Notes: generated by a model from the sequence alone, not told the origin. A DNA stretch of 35,604 nucleotides from Desulfosarcina sp. OttesenSCG-928-A07 (GCA_030267325.1 JAJDJS010000026.1:1-35604); one strand, 5' to 3'; shown: positions 8,958-18,615, numbered from the stretch's first letter. A program made the numbers and translations.

Positions 8958-9201
8958 ATGGATGCAGCATTCTGACATCTGCCCTGGTTGCTGCCATCCC
9001 TTTGTTCATTCTTTTTTACCTGCTGGCCATCCGCCAGGATGGCGGCATAAAGCCGCCGGGATTCGTGCACTGGGTTCCCTGGTCCTTGCCGCGTTTGCCT
9101 GGATCATGCCCGCGCGGCTGGCGGTGAGCGCGGGTATCATGGGCATGTGTTGCTGTGTTTAGCCTATATCATGAATTATGCGGGCATGAGTTCCACCCCA
9201 T
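8958..9201 (+). pseudogene. Lactate permease (LctP/LldP) remnant
   Basis: Pieces of a lactate permease remain in three frames. From about 8969, ILTSALVAAIPLFILFYLL reads in one frame and resembles the first membrane helix of LctP. Near 9050 the reading moves to a second frame with AAGIRALGSLVLAAFAWI and RLAVSAGIMGM, the second helix. From 9159 a third frame gives LAYIMNYAGMSST, which in LctP lies far downstream near the C-terminus. The gene has therefore lost its central several hundred codons, has at least one frameshift, and probably lost part of its first 20 codons after ATG 8958. Placement directly after the lactate dehydrogenase genes fits a lost transport partner. Recognition is from remembered family motifs. 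Confidence 0.72.
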
Positions 9202-9262
9202 GAAGCGTATCCCGCCCGAAAGCCCATGATTCGTCAAAGCTCAGGCGGGACAGGCTTCATGG
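9198..9262. repeat. 19-bp imperfect inverted repeat
   Basis: Arms at 9198-9216 (CCATGAAGCGTATCCCGCC) and 9244-9262 (GGCGGGACAGGCTTCATGG) pair with two mismatches around a 27-base loop. It directly follows the permease remnant and could be a scar of a small mobile palindrome or a folded RNA element. It lacks a T-run, so it is not a standard terminator. From 9263 to the flavodoxin promoter near 9455 I see no gene. Confidence 0.6.
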
Positions 9263-9454
9263 CAAAATTCCACTGAAGCTCTATGCGCATTGGCTCTTTC
9301 CTCTGCGCAAATCCTTTATTTGTGAAACCCATCTCCTTCCAACCTCTGGTCTGGTAACCATGCGTAGCACCGCATCCAAGATGATTCTATCTGATTGATA
9401 ATACAATAAAAAAATAATTTATACACGACTTTTTGTTCTTAATAATTATTTTAG

Positions 9455-9481
9455 TTGACACTAAATTAGTTATTATATAAA
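9455..9481 (+). promoter_or_regulatory. Candidate promoter of the flavodoxin gene
   Basis: TTGACA at 9455-9460 and TATAAA at 9476-9481 are separated by 15 bases. This short spacing is tolerated by sigma70-type promoters. The next gene begins 58 bases after the -10 box. The palindrome AATAATTATT lies immediately upstream at 9441-9450 and could be part of an operator. An iron (Fur) site would suit a flavodoxin gene, but the match is too weak to claim. Confidence 0.45.
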
Positions 9482-9538
9482 AACTATTCGCAGCACAGCA
9501 CACTCATGTAGAAACTTTTAATCGAAAAAGGAAGAGAC

Positions 9539-9982
9539 ATGGCAAAAGTACTGATCATTTACGGTTCCACAACGGGTAATACGGACACGGTCAGCGAAAT
9601 CATCGCACAAAACCTTTCAGCCAAAGGCGCGGAGGTCGACCGCCGAAACGTCACTGATGCAGCCCCGGAAGATATGAAAGATGCGGATCTGGTCCTCCTC
9701 GGTTGCTCCACCTGGGGAGAAGATGAAATCGAACTTCAGGACGACTTTATTCCCTTTTACGAATCCATGGACAAGGCGCCCATCAAGAACAAGAGAATTG
9801 GTGTGTTCGGATGCGGCGACAGCACCTATACCTACTTTTGCGGTGCTGTGGATGCCATTGAGGAAAAAGTGCGTGAGCTTTCGGGGCACCTTGTTGTGGA
9901 TGGGCTGAAGATTGACGGCGATCCCACAGATGCCAAGGGTGATATCCAGCATTGGTCCGATTCGGTCGCATCTTTTTTGTAA
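9539..9982 (+). CDS. Flavodoxin
   Basis: Small FMN electron carrier that can replace ferredoxin, especially when iron is short. The 147-residue protein is of short-chain Desulfovibrio type. The FMN phosphate loop is STTGNT (residues 10-15), the first isoalloxazine loop is around CSTWGEDEIELQDDF (about 56-70, with its tryptophan) and the second is GCGDSTYTYFCGAVDAIEEK, with its flavin-stacking tyrosine. GGAAGA eight bases ahead supports ATG 9539. The gene is followed after 23 bases by a Cys-rich unknown protein on the same strand, so the two are likely co-transcribed. Here it may serve lactate or ferredoxin-linked electron flow, but its partner is not shown. Confidence 0.95.
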   Translation: MAKVLIIYGSTTGNTDTVSEIIAQNLSAKGAEVDRRNVTDAAPEDMKDADLVLLGCSTWGEDEIELQDDFIPFYESMDKAPIKNKRIGVFGCGDSTYTYFCGAVDAIEEKVRELSGHLVVDGLKIDGDPTDAKGDIQHWSDSVASFL

Positions 9983-10005
9983 TCTGAAAAAACTCGGAAA
10001 GGCCG

Positions 10006-10404
10006 ATGGAAATCATGACCAAAAGAGAATCCAAGGTAATGCGTTCCTTTCAGATTCGGATGATCACGCTGCTTGCCCAGGGAAAATTTGACGCCATTGA
10101 TCTTAAAAACGATCTCTTTGTCAAATGGCTGGTCGGATATATGGCGGACAACGGCATTCCCTTCCAGCTGACGCCCCTTGGGGCAGGCGTTACCCGGGTC
10201 ATCGCCGCCGGAAGGCGCTGCTCCCATTGCCATGGAAAAGGATTTATACCTGCGGCAGAAAAACCGCGCCCCCACATTCTTGAAGATATCAAAGCGCCGG
10301 CACAAGAGGCCCATCACAAAGGCTGCGACGGAAACTTCACCTGTGAAAACGGTTGTTCCCAGGGCGGCATCTGCTGCGGTAAAAGCCGGGTTCATGCGGC
10401 GTAA
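10006..10404 (+). CDS. Cys-rich protein of unknown function next to flavodoxin
   Basis: I do not recognise this 132-residue protein. Its first half is helical-looking and charged (residues 15-60). The second half has CSHCHGKGF (about 72-80), a CxxC pair resembling a DnaJ-type zinc knuckle, and a C-terminal cluster CDGNFTCENGCSQGGICCG with six cysteines. The pattern suggests a metal-binding or redox protein, perhaps holding zinc or an iron-sulfur cluster. A GGAAAGG stretch about five bases upstream supports the ATG at 10006; ATG 10018 is a close alternative. It shares the flavodoxin transcript and is followed by a terminator-like hairpin, so the pair probably forms a two-gene unit. Confidence 0.72.
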   Translation: MEIMTKRESKVMRSFQIRMITLLAQGKFDAIDLKNDLFVKWLVGYMADNGIPFQLTPLGAGVTRVIAAGRRCSHCHGKGFIPAAEKPRPHILEDIKAPAQEAHHKGCDGNFTCENGCSQGGICCGKSRVHAA

Positions 10405-10498
10405 AGACTTTCCCTCCTGGACTTCGTTTAGCCGGAGGTCCGAACATCACGTGCCAACCACTTCTCAATATTTGCGTCCGGCACGTCCCGCCTCCCTC

Positions 10499-10540
10499 AA
10501 AGAAAGGGCCCGGGGCTTTGACCCGGGTCCTCTTTCGTAA
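10499..10540 (+). terminator. Likely intrinsic terminator after the flavodoxin unit
   Basis: A GC-rich hairpin is formed by GAAAGGGCCCGGG and CCCGGGTCCTCTTTC around the loop GCTTTGA, with a small bulge in the stem. It lies about 95 bases past the Cys-rich gene stop and between two convergent operons, so it may stop transcription from the plus strand. The T tract is short. Confidence 0.5.
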
Positions 10541-10557
10541 GACACAAATCTGTTGCT

Positions 10558-11100
10558 TCAGACTGTCCGTGTAGCAGATCGCACCGGCGGTGAATCGCTT
10601 TCCGAGCCCTGATCAAGCGAACCTTTTCCTTTTTCCGCAAGACGCAAAAAACGCTCGGCCAGAACGCCCGGCGCAATCGTTGTTTTTGCTGCTCCGGAGG
10701 TTTTCAAGGATTGACTGATCTTGACGGGCGTACTGGCGTAGGCGCTTTCCAGTTCTTTTTCAAAAGCACACCGCAATTGCTGGAAAGAGGCCTCCACCTC
10801 TGGATACTCATTGTCCGCCCGCCAGGGCAGGCGGAGGCAATGCGTCCAGGAATGGCCTTGGTGTGAAGGGACATCCAGGGTGTGAAACGCCTTCGGAATT
10901 TGTTTTTCCGGCGCGTCCGAGCGTTCGTGCTGGCCGGGATAGCAATATCCCTTGTGATCTGCTTCTGGTTTGGGGATGGCAGAGAGAATACTGACCGGCG
11001 GCAGGGCCATGGCCTTTTCGTGCTCTTCCAGGGCCACGGAATATTTGAGTACCGGCCGGTAATTGCCGCGTTTTTTTTCAATGATCCATTCAATTTGCAT
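10558..11100 (-). CDS. Unknown protein, last gene of the MoxR/VWA operon
   Basis: I do not recognise this 180-residue protein. It begins MQIEWIIEKKRGNYRPVLKYS and has no membrane segment or signal peptide. The middle is rich in His and Pro (HSWTHCLRLPWRADNEYPEVE), then a charged helix (FQQLRCAFEKELESAYAS). The C-terminal 50 residues are low-complexity and probably disordered. AAAGGA six bases ahead of the ATG is a good ribosome-binding site. It follows the VWA gene by 33 bases, so it is likely translated from the same message and may be a regulator or substrate of the ATPase/VWA pair. Part of the coding sequence (10809-10842) is a near-perfect palindrome, which may be a mobile insert that stayed in frame. 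Confidence 0.72.
   Translation of the reverse strand: MQIEWIIEKKRGNYRPVLKYSVALEEHEKAMALPPVSILSAIPKPEADHKGYCYPGQHERSDAPEKQIPKAFHTLDVPSHQGHSWTHCLRLPWRADNEYPEVEASFQQLRCAFEKELESAYASTPVKISQSLKTSGAAKTTIAPGVLAERFLRLAEKGKGSLDQGSESDSPPVRSATRTV
10809..10842. repeat. Palindromic element inside a coding region
   Basis: CATTGTCCGCC at 10809-10819 pairs with GGCGGAGGCAATG at 10830-10842 across CGCCAGGGCA, giving a strong hairpin with a small bulge. It encodes the residues LRLPWRADNE of the unknown protein on the minus strand. A palindrome this GC-rich in a coding frame suggests a small repeat insertion. Confidence 0.55.
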
Positions 11101-11133
11101 GGACAGTCCTTTTTGACTTTTCGGTCTTGCACT

Positions 11134-12528
11134 TTACCCCGGTTTTTTCTCCGTGTGCAGTCTCACCGTCTCCCCGAAAGGCGGCGGATCAACCGCCTCC
11201 CCGGTGCATATCCACATCACCGGATAAGGCGGTTCCGCGGGAAAACGGTTGCACTGCAGGTCCGTAAACCAGATCAGGCAGGAAGGGGAGAGTTGCTCTT
11301 CTTCAATGTAGCGGCACACGGGCCTGAAATCCGTTCCCCCGCCGCCCACCGGCGTGAGCACCAAGGGAAGGTCTTGTCTTCCGAATGTCAGGGCCGCGTG
11401 GACCTCGGTATCGTGGAAAAGTACCGTGAGTGTTGTATCCCACTCCTCCAGGAGCAGGGAAAGCTCGGCGCAGAACAGACTTAAAGTGGGTTCATCAACG
11501 GATCCCGAACTGTCCACCGACAGCACCACATGGGGGATTCGCGGCTCTCTCCGGGAGGGCAGGTAAATGTCCTGATGGATATACCGGCGATTGGGCGTGG
11601 TCCAGGAATAATCGCAATCCGCGCTGTCCTCCAGAAAACGGCGGAGCAGTTCGCGCCAGTCAAGAGTGGACAGCGGCGATTTTTTGAGCAAACGGCTGAG
11701 CCCGGCCGGAAGAATCCCCATATTCAGGGCCCGGTGCAGGGCTTGGGCAAGGTTGATGTCCGATTCCTGCTCCGCCATCTGCCTGGCCGTGTTGCTGGGT
11801 GTGCCGTCAAGGATGGGCAGATCCCGCACCTCACCCGTGAACCCGGACGATTCTCCCTCTCCGGCTCTGGTCTTTCCTCTTTTCGAGTAAGTCCGTGTTT
11901 TTCCGCGCTTTTTTTCCTGATCTTCCATATCAGACCGGGCATTGGAAGATCCAGCGTCATCTTTCGAGGATTCACTTTCCAGGCCATCTGCCCGGTCTGT
12001 GTCACCGGACTTTCCCCCCGTACTGGCGGCTGCATCCTCATCGCTCCTTCCACCCAGGCTCGCGCTGGAATCCTGAAGCAGAACCAAGCGGGCGTATATA
12101 TCGTCAACAGACATGTCCGTGAAGGCCGGATCCATAAAAAATCCCGACGGCAGCGAAAAGCCAGACCCCAGAAGTACCCCGTTAACGGCATAATCACAGG
12201 CCCGATTCCATAGTTTTTCGTCCCGGCCCTTGCGCCGGACATGGTGGCCCAGGGCAAGGTGCAGCACTTCGTGGGCCAGTGCCCCCACCAATTTTTCATC
12301 CGGCAGGGTGGCTGCAAAAACAGGGTTGAAACCCAGCTTGCGGCCGTCGGTCCAAAGGTCTCTGCAGTGCGGGTCCGCCTTAAAGCGGAGTTTCAGGGCC
12401 AGGGTCGCGAAAAAAGGATGCTCCATGACAAGGGCGGAACGGGCCCGGGTCAGGGCAAACACCGCTTTTTCCGTGGGAAGGCCGGGGCCAGACGCCTGGG
12501 AAGATGCACGGAAAGGATCGTTGTTCAT
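11134..12528 (-). CDS. VWA-like protein with metallopeptidase-like N-terminus (DUF2201 type)
   Basis: A two-part protein of 464 residues. The N-terminal half has the zinc-binding pattern HEVLHLALGHH (His86, Glu87, His90), as in the putative metallopeptidase domain of DUF2201 proteins. A low-complexity, Ser/Asp/Glu-rich linker spans about residues 155-230. The C-terminal third is a VWA-like domain: VVLSVDSSGSVD holds the MIDAS DxSxS, with GGGGTDF and WFTDLQC further on. Such proteins are regularly encoded behind a MoxR-type AAA ATPase, as here with a gap of six bases, and are thought to act together in maturation or remodelling of a partner protein. The target is not known. The ATG at 12528 has a weak ribosome-binding site and probably depends on coupling to the ATPase gene. 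Confidence 0.87.
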   Translation of the reverse strand: MNNDPFRASSQASGPGLPTEKAVFALTRARSALVMEHPFFATLALKLRFKADPHCRDLWTDGRKLGFNPVFAATLPDEKLVGALAHEVLHLALGHHVRRKGRDEKLWNRACDYAVNGVLLGSGFSLPSGFFMDPAFTDMSVDDIYARLVLLQDSSASLGGRSDEDAAASTGGKSGDTDRADGLESESSKDDAGSSNARSDMEDQEKKRGKTRTYSKRGKTRAGEGESSGFTGEVRDLPILDGTPSNTARQMAEQESDINLAQALHRALNMGILPAGLSRLLKKSPLSTLDWRELLRRFLEDSADCDYSWTTPNRRYIHQDIYLPSRREPRIPHVVLSVDSSGSVDEPTLSLFCAELSLLLEEWDTTLTVLFHDTEVHAALTFGRQDLPLVLTPVGGGGTDFRPVCRYIEEEQLSPSCLIWFTDLQCNRFPAEPPYPVMWICTGEAVDPPPFGETVRLHTEKKPG

Positions 12529-12534
12529 GGCGTA

Positions 12535-13527
12535 CTACATCAAGACGTCAGCATGATGGGAGGCCCAGCGGGAAAATGCATCGCTGTTGACCAAGGCCGT
12601 GTCGCGGAACAGGGCATCGCGCATGAGCAGAACACTGAACTCGGCCGGAAGCCGTTCCGCGTAGGCGGTGAGAGCCCCCATGGTATCGGGTCCGGCCTTG
12701 AGGGCCAAGGCTTCGCAGAGCGCATAGGCAGCGGCCGGTTCGTCTGGAACCAGGGCGGACGCCGGATCAGCCAAAACCTCCTCAACAGTGGGCAATTCGC
12801 GCCAGACCTGGAGAAATCCGATGAATTCGGCTGCCGCAGCCGGTCCGACCGTCCCCTGGAAAAGGGAATATTCAACCTGCGGGTCTGGGTTTGAGGCGAG
12901 AATTTTTGACGCAAACTCCCAGGAACGGGGAGAGGCAAAGGCCTTTGCGGCGCTCGCAGGGTCGTGGTCGTGCAGCATATTCGGTCTGAAACGCAGAAAA
13001 GCGCAGATTTCCGGGCAGATACCGGCGGAAAGGGCCCAGGCCAGCCAATCGTCCAGATCCACATCAAAATCCAGGTGTACCATACGGTTGGCAAGGGCGG
13101 ACGGCATGCGGTGGGTGACGGCCTTGTCTTTTTCGCGATTACCCGCGGCAATGATGCGCCAGCCATCCGGCAGAATGTACTCGCCGATACGACGGTCCAG
13201 CACAAGCTGATAGCAGGCCGCCTGCACCAACAGGGGAGCCGCGTTCAGTTCGTCAAGAAACAAAATGCCTTCCGGTGGGTCGTTCTTTCCAGGCAGAAAA
13301 CCGGGCGGACACCAGACCGAGACGCCTTCCGAAGTGATGCGGGGAAGGCCGCGCAGGTCCACGGGGTCAAGGAGGATGGCCCGGATGTCCCGCAGGGAGA
13401 GACCCTTTTTTTGCGCTACCTGGGCGACCACCCGGCTTTTGCCCACTCCCGGCGCTCCCCAGAGAAAAACGGGCTGCCGGACGCTCAGGAGGGTTTCAAG
13501 GGCCATTACAATTTGCGAAGGATTCAT
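12535..13527 (-). CDS. MoxR-type AAA+ ATPase
   Basis: A 330-residue AAA+ ATPase of the MoxR/dynein-related class, cytoplasmic and hexameric by family analogy. Walker A is GAPGVGKS (residues 24-31), Walker B is ILFLDELNAAP (about 88-98), and the sensor 1 region is IIAAGNREKD, with RMVHLDFD following. The C-terminal lid is present, with length normal for the class. It is the first gene of a minus-strand operon with a VWA/metallopeptidase-like protein and an unknown protein. MoxR-VWA pairs are described as chaperone-like activators of metal enzymes or envelope proteins. AAGGAAA ahead of ATG 13527 supports the start. What it remodels in this organism cannot be read from the neighbours. Confidence 0.92.
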   Translation of the reverse strand: MNPSQIVMALETLLSVRQPVFLWGAPGVGKSRVVAQVAQKKGLSLRDIRAILLDPVDLRGLPRITSEGVSVWCPPGFLPGKNDPPEGILFLDELNAAPLLVQAACYQLVLDRRIGEYILPDGWRIIAAGNREKDKAVTHRMPSALANRMVHLDFDVDLDDWLAWALSAGICPEICAFLRFRPNMLHDHDPASAAKAFASPRSWEFASKILASNPDPQVEYSLFQGTVGPAAAAEFIGFLQVWRELPTVEEVLADPASALVPDEPAAAYALCEALALKAGPDTMGALTAYAERLPAEFSVLLMRDALFRDTALVNSDAFSRWASHHADVLM

Positions 13528-13834
13528 GTTTTTTCCTTGGGGTGTGCGTACTGAAAATCTGTTGGAGTTAACTGGAATGTTTCGGTATCAAAGCAGCTCT
13601 GACAAATTTAGTTGGAACATAATATTTTTTTACTATAAATAAAAGTTAAATATTTTATAAATTTTCACAGGTACAACAAACCTGATCAAACACTATGTCC
13701 GAATCCGAAAATCCCATTACCCTTTCAAGGCACTTTGCGGCAGCTGATTTCTGTAAAGGCGTTGAATCTGAAAAAAAAGGCGCGTATAGTGCGTCCGTTT
13801 TTTTGATCTTGTTTCTTTTATTGGCGGACTTTTT
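13528..13834. other. Divergent intergenic region between moxR and queA
   Basis: This 307-base gap is very AT-rich at 13600-13670 and should contain promoters for both divergent operons. A plus-strand reading frame at 13695-13880 runs through it and overlaps the queA start; it has no family features and I do not call it. No RNA gene was recognised. Confidence 0.4.
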
Positions 13835-16074
<2,240 letters not shown>

Positions 16075-16123
16075 GAAGACAGGAAAATGGCACTGGCACA
16101 GGACGGAAACCATCTGTTGAAGC

Positions 16124-16190
16124 ATCGAACAGGAGACAAAGCCCCTGTCCTTCCGCACCGCCTTACGCAGGGTTCCGTATACGGCGGGTG
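16124..16190 (-). mobile_element. Probable 3' end of a decayed group II intron (domains V-VI)
   Basis: Read on the minus strand, 16187-16158 is a hairpin with paired ends CCGCC and GGCGG and an internal bulge. It resembles domain V (CCGTATACGGAACC) though its 3' strand is altered. A second hairpin follows at once (GACAGGGGC, TTTG loop, TCTCCTGTTC), like domain VI, and ends in CGAT at 16124. Bacterial group II introns commonly end in this order with a TTCGAT-type 3' end. No reverse transcriptase reading frame is near. Recognition is by remembered pattern. Confidence 0.4.
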
Positions 16191-16432
16191 CCAAGGCGCA
16201 CGAACCTTCACGCTGATGCCGGCCGCATAGACGTCCATGCCTTGACGGTGAATCGCGCGTTGTTCTTTGTTCAGCACATACCATTTGACAAAGACCATTG
16301 TTCAGGAATTATGATGTAAATAAGCGGAGCTGCCCGGCACAAGGGGCAAACAACACATCAGGATGAAAAGATGGTGCCGGTAAAAAAATGTTTCGACAAA
16401 AGCAGTCTGGAAACCGAACAGGGGGAAAACAG
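16191..16432. other. Non-coding stretch before metF, possible mobile-element debris
   Basis: Upstream of the intron-like 3' end, short minus-strand reading frames at about 16195-16298 look like degraded coding sequence but match no family I know. The region probably also holds the metF promoter, which I could not pick out. The GGGGG at 16421-16425 serves the GTG start. Confidence 0.35.
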
Positions 16433-18043
16433 GTGGAGAACAGACTTGAAAACGCATTGGCAAGGGGTGAATTTGTCGTCACCTGCGAATTGATTCCAGG
16501 CCGCGGCGCTCACGAAGAAGCTCAGAAAAAAGAGCTTTCCCATGCAAGTGATATCTACAATACCGGGCGTATACACGCCATTTCCATTACCGACAACCCT
16601 GGCGGAAGCCCGGCGCTTCTGGCCGATTTTGTTGCAATGGACTTCATGCGAGAGGGTGCGACCTCGCTTGTCCACTTTACCTGCAAGGACCGTAACCGCA
16701 ACCAGATGCAGGCCCAGCTCTATGCCATGGAGCGCAGCGGGATCCAGAACATCCTGGTCATGTCAGGCGACTATCAGGTGCCAAGCTATGGCGGGCGATC
16801 ACGTCCGGTATTTGACCTCGATCCGGTCCAGGTCCTGCGCATGGTGGGTGAAATGAACAGCGGCCTGCCGGTGCAGGGGCCAAAGGGAGAAGTAAAAGAA
16901 AAACCGACGCATCTGTTTCCGGGCGCGGTGGTCAACCCGTTTAAATACAAGGAAGGCGAGCTGATCCCGCAATACCTCAAGCTTGAGAAGAAGCTGCTTT
17001 CAGGCGCAAAATTCATCATTACGCAGCTTGGCTATGATGCACGCAAAATGGAAGAAGTCATCCTGTATGCCAGGGAGCGGGGGTTTAACACACCTTTTAT
17101 CGGCAATGTCTTCCTTGTCACCAAAGGCGCTGCCAGTCTGATGCGGAAAGGCCGGATCGCGGGTTGCCATATCAGCGATGCATACATGAAAATCCTTGAA
17201 GCAGAAGCTGGACTCCCGGACAAGGGCAAAGCCGCCCGCATTGTGCGTGCGGCAAAGATGATCGCCATTTACAAGGGGCTGGGGTTTGCCGGTATCCATA
17301 TCGGCGGGTTTGGTTTAAACGCCGAAACCGTTACCCGGATCCTTGATCAGGCGGAAGCGTTGGCTGACGGATGGCGCGATTATGCCAGGGAAATCAGCTA
17401 CGGCGATCCGAACGGCTACTTCCTGTATGATGCTGAGGTGGATGCTGCGGGTCAGAAAACCGGGCTCAATGCGCCATCAAAGGCAAAACGTACCGAAGTT
17501 CCGACAGATGGCAGAATTTTCAGGGGCTATCGCTTCTCCCGTTTCTGTCATTACTGGTTTTTCACCCTTAACAGGCGTTTTTGCAAAGTGCTTGCCCGGG
17601 TCATGGACAGGTGTGATCGCAAAAACGGTATCCACCGTCACCATGGGGTTGAGCTGATTGGAAAAGCCCTGGTCTACGGGTGTATGGACTGTGGCGACTG
17701 TGGCCTGGAAACCTGTGCATACATCTGCCCCATGACACAATGTCCGAAATCTCAGCGCAACGGGCCATGCGGCGGAAGTATGGAAGGCTGGTGTGAGGTC
17801 TATCCGCAGGAACGTTACTGCATCCACTATATGGCCTACCATCGCCTGAAGCGGTATAACGAGACTGAAAAGCTTACCCGGTATATTACGCCGCCGAACA
17901 ACTGGGACTTCTTTGGGACCAGCGGCTGGAGCAACTATACCCATCGGCGGGATAACTCAGCCCACCGAATACCGGTAAAGATCGGCATGGAAACAACGCC
18001 GGACAATGTTCTCCCGGAAAAGAGAAAAGAAAACACAGATTGA
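16433..18043 (+). CDS. metF: Methylenetetrahydrofolate reductase fused to a MetV-like domain
   Basis: Interconverts methylene- and methyltetrahydrofolate. The first 310 residues are the MetF barrel (FVVTCELIPGRG, AISITDNPGGSPAL, ILVMSGDYQVPSYGGRS, FIITQLGYD, GNVFLVTKGAASLM). The last 170 carry a cysteine-rich domain with CMDCGDCGLETCAYICP, CPKSQRNGPCGGSMEGWCEV and RYCIHY, matching the MetV partner of acetogenic MetF. In this protein MetF and MetV form one chain. MetV binds zinc or iron-sulfur and is expected to link MetF to ferredoxin-dependent or multi-subunit electron carriers. I prefer the GTG start at 16433, which has GGGGG seven bases ahead and gives VENRLENALARGEFVV, the family start. 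ATG 16388 would add 15 residues and has no ribosome-binding site. The gene stands alone and fits a Wood-Ljungdahl pathway running in either direction. Confidence 0.9.
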   Translation: MENRLENALARGEFVVTCELIPGRGAHEEAQKKELSHASDIYNTGRIHAISITDNPGGSPALLADFVAMDFMREGATSLVHFTCKDRNRNQMQAQLYAMERSGIQNILVMSGDYQVPSYGGRSRPVFDLDPVQVLRMVGEMNSGLPVQGPKGEVKEKPTHLFPGAVVNPFKYKEGELIPQYLKLEKKLLSGAKFIITQLGYDARKMEEVILYARERGFNTPFIGNVFLVTKGAASLMRKGRIAGCHISDAYMKILEAEAGLPDKGKAARIVRAAKMIAIYKGLGFAGIHIGGFGLNAETVTRILDQAEALADGWRDYAREISYGDPNGYFLYDAEVDAAGQKTGLNAPSKAKRTEVPTDGRIFRGYRFSRFCHYWFFTLNRRFCKVLARVMDRCDRKNGIHRHHGVELIGKALVYGCMDCGDCGLETCAYICPMTQCPKSQRNGPCGGSMEGWCEVYPQERYCIHYMAYHRLKRYNETEKLTRYITPPNNWDFFGTSGWSNYTHRRDNSAHRIPVKIGMETTPDNVLPEKRKENTD

Positions 18044-18139
18044 GAGTGCGCGTTTGAAGATAGAAAAAGGCGTTTCACCTGGGAAGAAACGTCATCTTCG
18101 TGTGGCTTCTTTCTCTTCTATCGTTAAATGAACACTCTC
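18042..18139. repeat. Long imperfect inverted repeat after metF
   Basis: Arms of about 30 bases start with GAGAGTG (18042-18048) and end with CACTCTC (18133-18139). They also share GATAGAA/TTCTATC and AAAG/CTTT, so the 98-base segment can form a long hairpin. The left arm begins inside the metF stop codon. It may be a terminator-like RNA or a small mobile palindrome between metF and the epimerase fragment. Confidence 0.55.
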
Positions 18140-18525
18140 CACTGATTAGATAGTGTCGTGGTGTTTTCGGGACTTTTTCCCGCCTCAACGGCGATTTTGG
18201 CCAGATCTTCCACAAAAATGGGCTGAATGTGATACGCGCCATCGCCAAAAATGCCGAAAACCGGAAAATATCTGAGGGTCCAGGCAATATTGGAGATGAG
18301 AATATCTTCAGACCCGAAAATCACCGCCGGCCGTAAAATGGCATATGACAGGCCGGATTCGCGCAGTCTTCGTTCCAGAAAGCCCTTTCCCTGACAATAT
18401 TCCAGGTGAGAATTTTCATCCGCAGAAGTGATGCTGACATGGACGATTTTTTTCACGCCAGCGCGTTTGGCTGCCCCAAACTTCCCATGGCGATCATGGC
18501 TCCAAGGGACTTCTGTCATAGACAA
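18124..18525 (-). pseudogene. NAD-dependent epimerase/NmrA-like fragment
   Basis: A piece of an NAD(P)-dependent epimerase or NmrA-like protein. The 133 residues hold only the middle of the fold: HGKFGAAKRAGVKKIVHVSI, SYAILRPAVIFGSEDILI and HIQPIFVEDLAKIAVEAG. The N-terminal Rossmann motif (GxxGxxG) is missing, and the C-terminus ends abruptly 22 residues after the VEDLA motif. The break on the N-terminal side falls within a 20-bp tandem repeat (18503-18548), so the first residues MSMTEVPWS are encoded by the repeat and not by an ancestral protein. I infer a truncated gene, left after a rearrangement. Confidence 0.7.
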
Positions 18526-18548
18526 GGGACTTCTGTCATAGACAAGGG
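18503..18548. repeat. 20-bp tandem direct repeat
   Basis: The unit CAAGGGACTTCTGTCATAGA occurs at 18503-18522 and 18523-18542, followed by a third partial copy CAAGGG to 18548. It lies exactly at the N-terminal end of the epimerase homology. Between 18549 and the transporter start at 18837 no gene is recognised. Confidence 0.75.
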
Positions 18549-18615
18549 GAGGGAGATCATTGGGTATGTGTGGGAAACTACGGTATCCCTGAACAAAAAG
18601 AGGCGATACGTCATC

